A DNA stretch of 64,000 bases. It comes from Piromyces finnis (Eukaryota; Neocallimastigomycota; Neocallimastigomycetes; Neocallimastigales; Neocallimastigaceae). The DNA lies in the NCBI GenBank assembly GCA_002104945.1, contig MCFH01000030.1, positions 434,001 to 498,000 on the forward strand, read 5' to 3'. A program made the position numbers and the translations under genes. The notes under the pieces are model-generated. The model made no database searches. It was not told the origin of the DNA and was given only the letters and a program-made list of their open reading frames with translations. Of the stretch, positions 12,201 through 25,600 are shown piece by piece (positions within the stretch are counted from its first letter, which is position 1; every line of letters starts with the position of its first letter).

Positions 12201-12309
12201 CGGTAACTTCATCGATACCTGTTTTTAATGTCTTATAATCAATAACATTATTTCTGTATTGAGAAGGTAAATTACTTTTTAAACTATCAAGCGTTTCTGA
12301 AAATTCCAT
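9286..12309 (-). CDS. SPX domain and RING finger protein, probable E3 ubiquitin ligase
   Basis: One 1007-codon frame on the minus strand. The N-terminus (MEFSETLDSLKSNLPSQYRN, then VIDYKTLK) is the start of an SPX domain, which in known proteins senses inositol pyrophosphates and so phosphate status. A second SPX-like helical part lies at about residues 735-860, including KLNHDTIVLKQFYSINQTAL, similar to the family's core helices. Between them is an acidic, Ser/Asn-rich insert of several hundred residues. A RING-HC finger occupies residues 900-938: CPIC, then C-N-H, C-x2-C, and finally CPVC, with all eight zinc ligands present. A basic segment (REIRARKRQLKE) and an acidic tail follow. SPX-RING proteins are known in fungi and plants (plant NLA ubiquitinates phosphate transporters). 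A phosphate-linked ubiquitin ligase is inferred; the substrate is unknown. No intron is needed. Confidence 0.85.
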   Translation of the reverse strand: MEFSETLDSLKSNLPSQYRNNVIDYKTLKTGIDEVTEKLNKTGIFDLEKHIHLIMENGMKSNIDNHIREIFKKNKVVINENTVTEVFDDKNMFIPMEKNNNEVLEVYNTNELSPKLKKEVNNETSTETSVNEKYTHYNFKDDLEKELKESQAKLVNFINNANNKEEIIKGLTLKYYQIFYALKEVEKEDGKNQIRSSLIISINKVNPNDLDVRKLLDEIIGQNNEIFENEPKEITEEIKIDQIHFDMIRESLKDPNSEENKILENIIQSPISNTPDNGTRKNSNSIAIPSDIDIIRKSQSLTVVKFNENMLGNTQHQDSISFDSDDSEQENEYDDMYESEEDEEVSIILPVSSEEKPSKDKEIEPDPVALMGDSAENVKKRASIIQKRLSEYNIDDGITKEKFVSLFNNKKLASFRRSNSSNSCFEGKLSLSSSLENIPVYDQCNIYGTENNVVNRLCNKDYIEIPLYSYYTFSIIPEDQQSDDINKNESQKKLETKLENNNSTAASNSSPQEDEKNMSSYSRQSSYSSINTAKNSPEVKSCKVVNNDGPIRSVVEQPKTESHIAKFPFPDSQNSSTDTLNFYMEPQSIYKPKKRASLTNLFKRSKSCNHIKSMDNISIDESRSLKSNLSSFYKKRSSSCYDIDNNNSIYIRKTKSHSFSYHIKNPFKKFSKNSTHSLECVIENESFSPNYHLNESEHQCIMPQNNNEKRVEILLESDTSFLNKMMAIFKNLTIFEKDCKSLFETNINAIKKMLKEVSTPGKLDTYPWRNLSRLYRETDLWTYNGKTTTWQQATERLELFKTKSESITKKFKMEDSKLVFDQFIKLNHDTIVLKQFYSINQTALYMILSNHDKDTKLNACEGLPCFVSTDFFSDSINKCITYEITNDLLGIIPDPEKYSCPICQELAYKPIRLNCNHLFCLKCLIKAQKKNLDNCPVCRAKDAVKNATSKNLDKKLLNILTTDFPREIRARKRQLKEITHQQELEDEKEMASQPIKENEEEDLCTIM

Positions 12310-15300
12310 TTTGTTTATTTTAATATATTCGTTGATAAATTTATATTTAAATAAGAGAATAGTTTTTATGTATTAATATGAGAAATAAATTTCACAAAAC
12401 AAGTGTGTAAATTTATTTTATTTTTTATTTTTTGTTTTAAATTTAATTTGTTGATTATATAAAATATACGTTATATTACGAGAAGTTTTAACAAAAATGT
12501 TTTTAAAAATTTATATATATAATGGGCTGTATTTATTTATTATTTGAAAAGTATATCTTTTATAATAAGAACAATACGAAGTTATTATATTGATTTGATT
12601 ATTATATCCTAAGAAGCTTTTGATAATTTATAAATTTAAAAATAAAAATATAAAATGTTTCTTTTTTCTTTTTAGTTTTAAATAGAAAAATATTTCATTA
12701 TAATTAAAATGGAAATTAATGCTTATTTATATTATTATTTCTTTAATATATTTCATATTTGTGTGTGTACACATTAATAAATTGATTAGTATAAATGAAT
12801 GACCATTATGTGTTCCCTTTTTTTTTCTCAAAAATATTTTGATTTTTGCTATTTGATTAGTTTATATATTACAGAATTATTCCTAAATATATTCATTAAA
12901 GGTACATTAAATATGTTAAATTTTATCTAATCAATTTAGTTAGTTTTTATATAATAAAAATATGTTTTTATGAGAATTTTATGATGTTTTTATATATTCA
13001 TAAATAAAAGAAATCCTAAAATTTCAATTTTTTTACTTTTTTAAATAAATATTAAATTTCTAATTGAATTATTATTATTGTTTATTTTTTTATTTTGAAT
13101 TAATTATATTTTGAAATATAATACATCAAATTTGAAAAACATTTAATTTGAATATTTTAAATAATAAAATAACCAATTCTCAAATTTGAAATTTGAAATG
13201 GAATTGTTTGTATATTTAAAATAAAATAAAACATAAAAAAAATACTTTAAACTTTGATTTTTATATATATTTATATTTATATATATATTATTTTATTTAT
13301 TCATTAAAATTTTATTAAATTTTTAAAAAATAAGTGGTTATATGTTATTTATAAACTTTTAATATATTATTTAAACTAATTTTTAAATTAATTAAATTTA
13401 CTACGGTGTAAAATTTTATTTATTAATATTTTAGTTTATTAATGCTGGTAGCTATAATAAAAAAGAAAAAAAAAAGATTTCTATGCAATGTTTAAATAAT
13501 ATAGAATTTTTCTTCAACAAAACACTTTTTTTTTTTCTTTAAACAAACAATATTTTTACAAGAGACTTTAAACTTTAAAAATTTCTTATAAATAATAATA
13601 TACTTACCATTAAGCTTATTAAAAATGTTATTAAAAAGAAATATACTCTATCAAATGAAAGAGATAAAATTAATAACTTTAAGAATTATTCTTTTAATTG
13701 TATTATAAATGTATTATTTATATCTTAATAAATTATATTAAGGTGCTTATTTTTTTTTAAAAAAAAATGTCTTGTTACTGCTAAAACATTAATAACGTTT
13801 TATTCTTTTTATTATACTTGAAAATAATATTGCTAATATTAATAAAGGACAATAGTTATATATTTATTATTATATTTTAAGTATTGTATATTACTAATAA
13901 ACTATAAAAAGTTTAAATTTTTATTCCAAAAGAAAAATGGTTTATTCTCATTCTTTTATAAATTTTTATTCCAAAAAAAAAAAATGTTTTTGATATTCTC
14001 AAGTCTGAAAAAAATAATATTAGTAAAGATTATTTATTATTATTATAAAATTAATATATAATTATATGTCACGAACAATTAAAATATAATTATAGAATAT
14101 AATAATAGTATTTATAGAACTAAAAAAGTTATTATTTTATATTTAAGTTTTAATATAATGTAGATATCAAACAACTTAAAAAGTACACTTTTCGTAATTA
14201 TCCTCTCTAATTTATATTAAAAATAGTTGGAATGATTGGGAATATGACAGATGACAGTTTTAATTATTATTACACATAAATAAATAATTTTTAAATTAAT
14301 TTTATATTAAAATTTCATGTACAGAATTTATTTATCTATTTTTATGTATAGTGAAACCTAACCATAAAAATCAAATATATTTAGAATATATTTATTTAAT
14401 GACAATTTCATATATTAATAATACATTCATAATATATATAATTTTTAGTTTAATTTATTAAAATACAATTAATATTTAATTTATAAAATATTAAATAAAC
14501 TTTTCAACACAAATAGTATAAATTATTATAGTTTTTAGGAATGGCATCAGGAAGAACCTTTACAGTAATTATTATAATGAATAAAGTAATTATTAAAGGG
14601 TATATTCAATTGTTATAATGAGTGTAAAAAATACTAAATGCTCTATAATTGATTTTTATAAATTAATAAAATTAATATTAAATAATAAAAGGTATTATAA
14701 TTTTATGACATAGTGAAATAAATTAAAAATGATTTCTCTAATTATTTAAAATAATAATATGTAAAATAAAAAGTTAAGGATGATAATTAATAAAAGATAA
14801 TGTTATTTATTATAGTATGTATAGTTTCTTTTATAATATATAGGTTTAAAATTTATATTTAGCTTATTAATGACTTTTGGTAATAATAATATAATATATT
14901 AATATAATTATTTATACTAATATATTTATTATAAATTGTCCATCATCAGATAAAATATATAAATAGATATCATCTATTTTTAAAGAAGAAAAAGAAATAA
15001 TTAATTATTAATAAAATATGAATAATATAAAAGGTATTTAATAAATATAATAATACTATTGATACTGTTAAAATAATAAATTATAACATTAAATGGAATG
15101 AATAAAAAAATGAAAATTATAGTTATATGATAATAATTTTGAAAATGAATTAAGAATGTTTTTTTTTTTTTTAATTAGTATGTAAGAAAAAAAAAGTGTT
15201 TTATAGTATTTTATTTCTTTATGATAAAAAGCTTTTACAAACTTTAATAATTAGCACATTTTAAAAAGTATAGAAAATTCTATTCACAAATTACAAATGA

Positions 15301-16288
15301 AATTTGAAAAACATTATTATAATTATTAATACATTACTTTGACCTATTACATTTCAATAATACCATTTAATGTCATTTCTGTAAAATATATTTTGTATTA
15401 TATAATATTTATTTCACTTTTACTTTATTAATCTTATATATAAATATTATTTATATATTTATAATATCAACAGTTAAAGAATTAGTTAATGTTATTTATT
15501 TACAGAATCTTATTATTAATTTTTATAACATTGTGATACAACTCGTTTCAATACACTCAGGATTTGTGGGTTGACTTATATACTTTATAAATTATTCAAA
15601 TACACACTTAATATTAGATGATCGTAAGAATATCTTCTCCTAACTATTATATTCTTAGATAGACTAATTTACTATATTTTTTACTAATTTATACAAAAAT
15701 CTAACTATAAAGCTTGTTTGTTTATCTGTTTATATTAAGTACTATAATTACTATAAATTCTTTAATTTATCACATGATTATAAAAATATGATAAATACAT
15801 TAATGTACTAAATAAAATGTACTAAAAACTACATGATAATCTATTCCAATATTACATTAATTTATGTTTATATAACATTTATAGTAATATTCAATTATAT
15901 TATTAATTAAGGTTTTTAGGTTCATTTTATATCAATTGTCCTACATTTTTTTTACATAATTTTAATTTTGTATTCAATATATTATTACAATACATTTTAA
16001 TAATATATTGAATAGATATAAAATTTGATAGAATATTCTTTAAGTTTTTAGAATTTTTTTTAAATCTACTTAGACACAATTTCAATTGGTAAAAAAAAAA
16101 AATAAATGAAAATAGGTATTTTTTTTCTTATCCATAAATGATTCAAAAAAAAAAAAAAAGATAGATATAAAAAGAGAGATTTCTGTTCTAATATTATTTC
16201 AACATTAATAAATTTTTTCGTTAAATAAAATATATAATATTAAATTACTTAAAAAAATTATATAAATAGTGAATAAGATAAAAAAAAA
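12310..16288. other. 4-kb AT-rich intergenic region
   Basis: This lies between the divergent 5' ends of the SPX-RING gene (minus) and the RNA ligase gene (plus), so both promoters should be here. I see only A/T-rich sequence with homopolymer runs. A slightly less AT-rich stretch at about 15530-15680 has no coding frame and could be a decayed insertion, but I cannot support that further. Confidence 0.6.
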
Positions 16289-16978
16289 ATGAAGTATCCA
16301 AGAACATATCATTTACCATTTTCTCCAGGTTCTACCAATGATGATAAAAAAATAAAGGGAAATTGGCTTAAGGATTATGTAGGAAAAGATATTGTTATTA
16401 CTGAAAAACTTGATGGAGAAAATATTCATATGGATCAACACGATTGTTATGCTCGTAGTGATGGGGTAGCAACTAGAAGTCCATGGACCAAAAATATTTG
16501 GAGTTCTTCCAATGGATTGTATTGGAAAATTAAATATTTAATTGAACCAAATGAAATAATATATGGTGAAAATTTATATGGTGAACATGCTATTTGTTAT
16601 GATAAATTAACTACTTACTTTCATATTTTTGGAATGGTTGGAATATCAAAAGAAGAACCACATGTTCCAATATTTTATTCATGGGATGATTTAAAGAAGA
16701 AAGCTGAAAAATTAAATATACCAACAGTTCCAGTAATATATGAAGGAAAAATAGAATCAGAAGCACATCTAAAAAAAATTATTGATGAAACTATGAGTTT
16801 ACCTTCTGCCTATGGATCAACAAAGGAAGGTATTGTAATGAGAATTAGAGATTCCTTTAAAGTAGAAGATTTTTCCAAGTGTGTATGTAAATGGGTAAGA
16901 CCAAATCACGTACAAACGGAAACTCATTGGACTAAAAATTGGAAACGTGCAAATTTAATAAATTATAATTATTATTAA
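16289..16978 (+). CDS. Small ATP-dependent RNA ligase-like nucleotidyltransferase
   Basis: A single-exon 229-residue protein. It has the ordered motifs of covalent nucleotidyltransferases of the RNA_ligase (Rnl2-like, PF09414-type) family. Motif I is ITEKLDGENI, with Lys40 as the predicted AMP-accepting residue. Next come ARSDGVATRS (motif Ia region), IYGENLYGEHAI (motif III/IIIa region), KEGIVMRI (motif IV) and CKWVRPNH (motif V). The enzyme should activate itself with ATP and seal nicked or broken RNA ends; its substrate here is unknown. The N-terminus MKYPRTYHLPFSPGS and the C-terminal HVQTETHWTKNW look like the compact bacterial members of the family as I remember them, rather than fungal tRNA ligase Trl1, and there is no extra C-terminal domain. 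Acquisition from bacteria is therefore plausible, though its codon use now matches the host. Start chosen at the only upstream ATG in frame. Confidence 0.85.
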   Translation: MKYPRTYHLPFSPGSTNDDKKIKGNWLKDYVGKDIVITEKLDGENIHMDQHDCYARSDGVATRSPWTKNIWSSSNGLYWKIKYLIEPNEIIYGENLYGEHAICYDKLTTYFHIFGMVGISKEEPHVPIFYSWDDLKKKAEKLNIPTVPVIYEGKIESEAHLKKIIDETMSLPSAYGSTKEGIVMRIRDSFKVEDFSKCVCKWVRPNHVQTETHWTKNWKRANLINYNYY

Positions 16979-19347
16979 GTATGAATCAATAGCAATTTAA
17001 AAATTCTAATTATTATTAGGTATTAGGTTTATTTTTATAATCTAAATATAAAACATTTAAATTGTCAGTGTTGGATTATAAAAAAAAAAAAAAAGAAAAA
17101 ATTATATTAGAGATAATTTGTAATAAGTATTATTTTAATAAAGTTTTATTAAAATAATAGAATAACATGTAAATAATATTATACTGATAGAATAACATAA
17201 ATTTAATTAATTATTTAATTTTCAATAAAAATAAAAATTAAATTGAACTTTATATTAATACATAAAAATTATTTGTATAATTATTTTTAAAGTTTATTAG
17301 CCTTCAATTAAATAATTTACTTTCCTTCAATATATGAAAGTTAAATATTAGAGAGAGAGAGAGAGTGTGTGTGTGTTTATAAGATATCTTTTAACTCTAA
17401 ATATATATATATAATTGTTGAAAAGTTATATAAATAATTGGTTTTTAGAAAAAAAAAATATACATAATAAATATAATTAAAAAGGACTTTATAATTTGTT
17501 TAACGTCCTATTTAGAAAAAAAATTAATAAATCACCATATTAAAAGTTACTTTAGTTAAAAAATAGATATTCATTAATAAATAAATAAGTCATAGTATCC
17601 TGGTATAAAAATATTATTTATCAAAAAAATATTTTACATGTTTTTATTAAAGGATTAATTATTTATAATTGTTAACTTTGTTACATAAAAATGCTATTAA
17701 TATTATATATTATATTATTTTTTGATCTTTAAAAATATAATAACATTTTCAAAGATTAAGATTTTAAACTTTACAAACTTTATTATCACTATTCATATTA
17801 ATATACTAATATTATCACTTTATCCTTTTTATTTCAAATTACAAATAGTTAAAATATATATATTATTATCATTTAATTTTTTTTTTGTGATGAAATAGTC
17901 TTTAATATTTCTTATAATCAATTCATTATTAATGCTATTTGTGTTATTATAAATGTTAATTGCCTACAATAAAAAAAAAAAAAAAAAATTAATTTTAAAT
18001 TTTAACCATATTTGGTAATATTAATATTTTATTTTAATATCCATCATAAAAAATATTTTTTTTTAACTATCTTTTGTATACTTTTTTTTTTTTTCTTCCT
18101 TTAGCATTAATTAAACTTTTTTTAATCTTATCAATAATGCTTTATAATTAAGAAGGGTCTTATTTTTCTTTATTTCTATTATAATTTTTTTGAAAAACTT
18201 TTATTAAACTATTTTATTTAGGAAAAGCTAGTCTTTGAATGACACTATTATTAAAAGGTTTTGTTAAGTTTATATAGTTTTTTCAATAATTAAAAATATA
18301 GCTATTTATTGTTAAACAATTATGTTATTATTTATATAAAGTAATTAATCTCACTATATAAATTATATTAATATTTAATATAATTGTAACATTAATAATA
18401 TTTAAGGTATATAATAAATATAATATTTTATTTCACTATAATTAATTAATAATTATAGTGTTTCACCTTTTTTTTTTATTTTCATGTTATGATATATTAT
18501 ATATTTATTATAATAATTATATTATTTATTTTTTTTAACAATTAACTGTGAATCCTTTTTCTTTTTTTTTTTTTTTAACAAGTTCATTTCAAAAAATTTT
18601 AATTAACCAAATAAATTTAATAAAAATTATTTTTTTAATTTATAGTTATTAATTTTAATTAATATTTTTTTGTCATATTTTAAAAATGCTAAATTAGGTT
18701 TTCATATATATATTTTTCTTTTTTAATAATTATTGATTTTTGAACAGTTTGTTAAAATATAGTTTTTTTTCTTATTGTATAATTTAAATACAGTATTTAA
18801 AAAATAATCAAAGAAACTTTATGGTGTTGTAAATATTAATTGATACAGGAATTCTCAAGTTTGCTTCTTAACATTAACTTTTATTCAATAAAATTAAGAG
18901 TTTCTTTCTTTCTTTCTTTTTTTACTGTCAATTGTAAAAAATAATTGAAGAAGAATAAGAAAAAAAAAATAATATACATTATATTGTGCAAGATAAAAAT
19001 AAAAGGGAAAAAAAACAATTTTTCTTTTTTTTAAATTTAATAGAATTTATTTTAGTTTTGATTTGATAAGCCAATTCTATTTTAATAAATACATATATCA
19101 AACACATTTTATTCGATATACTCTAACAAAATTAAAAAAAAAAAAGCTTTAACAATTGAAATTGAAATTATTTATAAAAAAAACATTCAAGTTTAATATT
19201 TAAATTTAAATTAGACAAAATATTTTTAGTTATAATAAAAAAAGAATTAAAATTATTTTAAAAATTATGTACATAATATATAAACTTAACTATAGAAGAA
19301 TCAATTATTATTGATAACAAAATATATAAAATCAACAGAATAAAAAC

Positions 19348-19386
<39 letters not shown>

Positions 19387-19398
19387 AGAGCAAAATAA
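16979..19398. other. AT-rich intergenic region
   Basis: No gene seen. It contains a short (GA)n-(GT)n dinucleotide tract near 17350-17378, many T and A runs, and a poly-A run of about 36 nt just before the ATG at 19399. The last few hundred bases are the presumed promoter and 5' leader of the Rho exchange factor gene. Confidence 0.65.
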
Positions 19399-22300
19399 AT
19401 GAAAGGTAAATACATTAATAATAAAGAAATGAATAATTATGATACACTTTTTGAATCAAGTTTTGAAAATTCTTTTCAAGAAAATGAGGAAGAGACTTGT
19501 GAGGAAATTACAAATTTCATAGTAGCAGAAGCAAGTAGAATTCGAAGACTAGTAAAAAATGGTTTATATATATATATATTTATAATTATAAAGTTTAAAA
19601 AATAAAATATTATAATCATTATTAAAAAAATTACATATTATTAACTATTTATATTATATTATATTATATATAATTCTTATATGGAAAATATTGTATTTTT
19701 TTTTTTTTTATAAAAAAAAGGTGGTGTTGACTATGAAAGAAAAAGTTTTGCATTGAAATCTATATATTCTACTTTTACTTATCTTTTTAAATTAGAAAAT
19801 TATATTTCAAAGGATCTTAGTGATGATATTATACAGAAAATTAGAATGGATTCTGAATTTTACCGTCATATCGAAAAGCGACTTCCATCAACAGTAATGG
19901 TTAATAGTAATAATATTCATAAAACTGAAATTAACAACAACAACAACAACAACAACAATAATAATAACAAAAGTAACACTGGTAACCAATATAGTAGTAA
20001 TAATAGAAAATTAAATGATGTAAATATTGATGGATTAACTAGTAAAGATAATATTAATGATGTTAATCGTCCAATAGAAAATGAGTGTAATGCTAAAGCC
20101 ATTACGTTTGGAGATTTAAAAGAATCAACAAAGAATACGAATGATTTAAATACATATTCAAAAAATATACCTTTAAAAACTATTCTTAAAACTAAAAAAA
20201 GTTGTCCTAATTTTTCAAATATTCAAAAAATGTCTGATATTAATTCAAATATTAACAACAATAATAATAATGTTCAAGTAAAAAGAAAATCTATAGATGA
20301 TGCCTATATGAAAAATAATCATGACAATCGTATTACTATGAAGGATAATACTACATCTTCAATTAATAGCCCTTCAATTTATGATTTAGATACAGAGGAA
20401 ACAGAAAATTATCATGAAAATACAAATAGCCATACTGAATTAAATTCTTTTGCCCTTAGAAAAGATTCTGAAGCAGATTTATCTTCATTTTGTAGTAAAA
20501 CATGTAATACACCAGTTTCAGAAGATACCTTGATTGAAAATCAAAACCATGTTACGCCTCTTTTTAATTCTCAAAAATTTTATATAAATTCAGCTCCTTC
20601 TTCTCCAGAAAAAAATCAATCATATAAAAATAACTCTCCTCTTTCTAAAATTAAAAATAGAATTAATAGTAATCAAAGTAACAATACCTTTATAAATTTA
20701 CCTAATTCTGCTACAAACATGAATAACAACAACAATAATAATGGCTTTGATGTGTACTCTAATCAAAGTAGTGTTAATAATTCTCCTAAAACAATGATTA
20801 ATGATGGAAGTTTCTACAATTCTTCTAATAACACAAGTAATAGCCAATTAAATAATATGAACTCTTGTTTCTCGTCTTCTACCATTAGTTCAGATTTCAT
20901 TAATAAAAATCCATCTTTAATGTCTTATTCTCCTTCTTCTATTCACTCACAACCTCAAGTATTGAATAAAACATCTAGTAATTCAAAAAATAGTCAAAAT
21001 AATAATACTCTAAACACTACATTTACTCCAATTTCGGTTATGAATCCAGCTACAAGTTCTTCCTTATCTGACAATATTAATAATGCATATAATAACAACA
21101 ACAACAATAATAATAATAATTCAGGTCCATATAATATCAACAATACTACTAAAGATAATGCTATAATTCCAATAAATACCAATATTAAGACCTATTTATT
21201 TAATAAAAGTGAAAATGGTAATGATGGTAATACCAGTACAATTGGAAATAATAATCCTAATATAAATAATACCAAAATAATTGGTAATACATTAAGCCAA
21301 CATGAACCAATTCGTACTATACGATTTAAAAATGTCGAGATTGAAAAGAATAATGGAAATGGTCATAATACATTACGCCCCAAGAATACCACATCTACTC
21401 CAGATATTGCCGAAAAAGCGTTAGATCAAAAGAAAAATGTTCGTACTTGTAAATCATATGCTGATCTTTCTTTATCTCGTGGTAACCATATAAGAAATTT
21501 ATCATATTCTTCCAATCTAGATGATTCCATTACCGAATCTTCATTTATGGAGAGTAGTTCAGAAGACAGTAGTTTATTAACCGATGTCTTACTATCCAAA
21601 AATATACAGCAAAATCAATATCATTCTGTAATTAATCCTCAGCAAACCTTTGAAGCTACCTATGATGCCTATAAAAATAGTATGAATAAGAACAATGATA
21701 ATAATAATAATAATAATAGTAATAATAATCGTAAATCCTTTGGAATTTCTGGAAATAAAGGATTTAAGGTTCATTCTCTCATTAGAAGCAGTAATAATGA
21801 TATACTAAATAAGAGCAGTAATGTTAATAATAACTTCAATTCTAAAGTAGGATCCTACACCGATAACATTACTAGTGCGAACACTACTACAAATGGCCAG
21901 AATAATATGAATAAATATAAAAATTTACAACAACAAAAAGTGAAAAATAGAGTTTCTTCTCTTGACATAAAAAAATATTATTTCCAAGGTAGGAATAATT
22001 CTGGAAATATTAATAGTGGTCCATCATCTCTACCTAAAAATTATCCAAAGTTTAATGGAAGTGGTAATAATAGTTCTTTTGAAGGTAAAGTAAAGCATAA
22101 TTCCATGGATACATCTCAAACACAAGCGAATAATCGTAAGAGTTTTCACCAAGATATTCAAAATAATATTGATTTAATGAAACAAGAACAAAGTTTTATC
22201 AGCGATTTCTCTGAAAGTATCCTCAATGAATTCAAGGATTCGAATACGACCAATAGTTTCTATTCTAATTTTAATGACTATAACAAGTCTTCGCATAATA

Positions 22301-22465
22301 AATCAATCATTTCAAATGTCTCATCTGATGGTAATATTTCAAAAGAAATAAATAACATTCTTAATAATTATTTCAATAGTAATGGTACATCTCCTGTAAA
22401 TACTTCTACCATCAATAGTAATAATTCTAATAATAGTATTTTAAATGTAAATACAAATACTATTC

Positions 22466-22501
<36 letters not shown>

Positions 22502-22585
22502 GTGGTATTAGTAGTATTCTTCATAACAATAACAATAGTAATAATTCTAATAATAGTATTTTAAATGTAAATACAAATACTATTC

Positions 22586-22660
<75 letters not shown>

Positions 22661-25600
22661 GTGGTATTAGTAGTATTCTTCATAACAACAGTAATAATAG
22701 TAACGGATTTAGTATTGGAAATAATAATATTTTGAATGGTCAACTTAGTAAAAAGAGTAGCATTAGCAAATCTAATAGAAATTCTATGTATTCTGATGAT
22801 AGTAAAAGTTTTGACGATCTTCAACGTAATTTCAAACGTTTAAGCAATTCAAAGAAAAATATAGATGATCTAAATAAAAAAACTAGTAAACTTTATGGTA
22901 AGGAAATCAATATAAAATAAATTATTTTTTTTAGAAAAAATTATATTAATATTAGTAACATTTATGTTTATGTATATATCGATAGATAATGATAAAGAAG
23001 TAACTTTGATTAATGATGATGAAGAAAAAGAAAATATATTTAACAAACGACAACCTTCGAATTGTAGTAACAAAACACATTGGTATGTAATACAAATTAT
23101 AATATAAGATGACTAGTATACAATATATTTATTAATATTTATAAAAAAAAAAATAAAAATTATTTTTAGTTCATCATCATCAGTAAATAAGGTAATTATA
23201 TATAATTAAATTGATTTTTATATTTTTTATTAAACTTTTTATTTTTAATATTTTATTTTATTATTAAATCAAAAGAATCAATCCATAAATTCTAATAATT
23301 CTGCAAGTAAAAAGGACAGTAAAAGTGAATGTCAATTTATTTTAAAAGAATTAATTGAAAATGAAATATCTTTTTCTAAGAATCTTGATATATTAATGAA
23401 TGTTAGTATAAAAATGAATAGTTGAAAAAAAAAAGTTATTTTATTTATATTTTTTTTAATATAAAGTAAAAATGATTTAAATAATTAATCTTTTTTTTTT
23501 TTAATTATTTTAACTAGTTCTATAGATATCCATTAAAAGATAATAATATTATTAGTAACATTGATTTAAATTGTATATTTTATGGAATACCTGAATTGGC
23601 TGAATTTAGTAAAAATTTATGTCAAGAACTTCAAGATGTTATTAATGAAAATGATAATATTTTATACGTATCAAGAGTATTAATTAGTCAGGTAAATCAA
23701 ATTAAAATAATATCAAATTCCGTATTTTATTTTTGGTGAGGGTATTAATAATAATAATAAAAATTATAATATATTCAACATTATTAAAATAAGGTTGAAA
23801 AATGGGATTATTACCTTAGATATTGTGAAAATTATAGTCAATCAAAAACTACGGTAAAAGTTCTTTCTAAAAATAGCTCAAAATTTAACAATTTCTTAAA
23901 GGTATTAATATTTTTTAAAATTAAATAAAAAACAAAACTAGAAAAATATATTTTTGATCTTTTATTCTTATTACACGATATAAACTTTAATTTTTATTAA
24001 TGATATATTTTTTAAAAAAAAAAATCGCATTTAAAATATTTAGAAAGCACAATCTGATAATAAATGTAATAAACAAGATATTAATAGTTTATTAATTTTA
24101 CCAGTACAACATGGTTGTCGATACCCCTTATTATTAGCTAGTAAGTTTAACTTTAATAATTATTGAATATTATAATATTCTTTTATATTTAATAAATTAA
24201 ATTTTCCACCTTTTTATTTTTTTAATTAGGAATAAAGGAAAGAATTATGGAAGATGTTGATAATTATAATCCAACAACTATTAAAATGGTAGATGCAGCT
24301 GAATGTTATATGAAAAAATTGGGTAAACTTTTAAATGATCTTCAACAAAGTGATGAGTTTTCCAAATACGCTTCTGAATCTGAACTTAATGATAAATTTA
24401 AAATCCCATTGAGCATTGAAAATTGCCCTGTAATTATTTATAAATAAATAATAATAAAAAAAACACTAAAAATATTATATATAAAATTTTAATATCATAT
24501 TTTATTAATTTTATTATACTGTATTATTCATATTTTGTAAATATTATATATTTAGGTCAGCTATTTCATTTCCAAGGATCGTCGATTATTAAAGTCATAT
24601 GACTGCTATAATACAAATACTAATAAATATATTCGTCTTTTTATTTTTGGAGATTTAATTATGCAAACAGTATGTCAAAAAAGTTCAGAATCTGATTTTG
24701 GTATCAAATATCATTATTTAAGAATAGATCCAATTGAAAATGTAATGGCACAAGAGACAGGTAAACCCCATAAATAAATATTTCATCAATTATTCTTTTT
24801 TCTTTTTAATTGATACAATTATTTTTAATTATTTTTTAATATATATTTATATAATTCTATTTCCTAATTAATTGTAATTTACCTATTATGAAAATTTTTT
24901 TTTATTTATTATTTACTCTTTTTAGATATAAACTTTAGTAATACTTATCAAAAGGCAATTTTGAATCGTTTCAAAAAGCATGATTCAAGTGAAAATTTTG
25001 TAAAAATTTCTTATTCCACAAGTATTTTTGGTGAAGAAAAATATTTAGGCCAACCAATGACTTATACCTTAAATTTCTCTGATCGAAAGATAAAAAAAGA
25101 ATTTTTAAATATATTTGAAACTACCAAGGCTCTCTATATTTCTAATGTTTTAAATGTAGCTTCAAGAGCTATTCCACCAGAAGTAGATGATGTTTTAATC
25201 ACCTGTAGTAATTATGATCGTCGTTCTGAAAGTGAAATTTCAATTATGATAGGTGATGAAGCTGTGGCCTATGAAGAAGCAGTAGATGGCTGGGTTCAAG
25301 GTGAAAATTGTACTACTCATCAATGCGGTTATTTCCCTATCTCAGTATTTGTAGAGTCGGATACTTCTCGTGATATTTATAATGATGTTGAACTTAAAGT
25401 TAAATATACTTATAAACAAAAAGGAGATGGTGAAATAAGTATAAATTCGGGAGATACTGTCATTCCTGAAACTTATTATCATAGTAGTGGATGGTGTTAC
25501 GGAAAAAATCTTAGTTCTAATGAATCGGGTCTTTTCCCACTTTCCTTTTGTAGAATTCAACCAGGTATTGTTACCAATCCTGGAAAATTAAAAACACATG

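Noticed and set aside
19753-22920. A stand-alone Asn-rich protein gene ending at TAA 22918-22920
   Set aside because: A good donor (GTAAGG) lies just before the stop, and all later exon phases close to a multiple of three with the upstream part included. Transcript data could still change this.
24247-24447. Separate small gene of 66 residues
   Set aside because: It is exon 9 of the Rho exchange factor; splice sites and DH-domain similarity continue on both sides.
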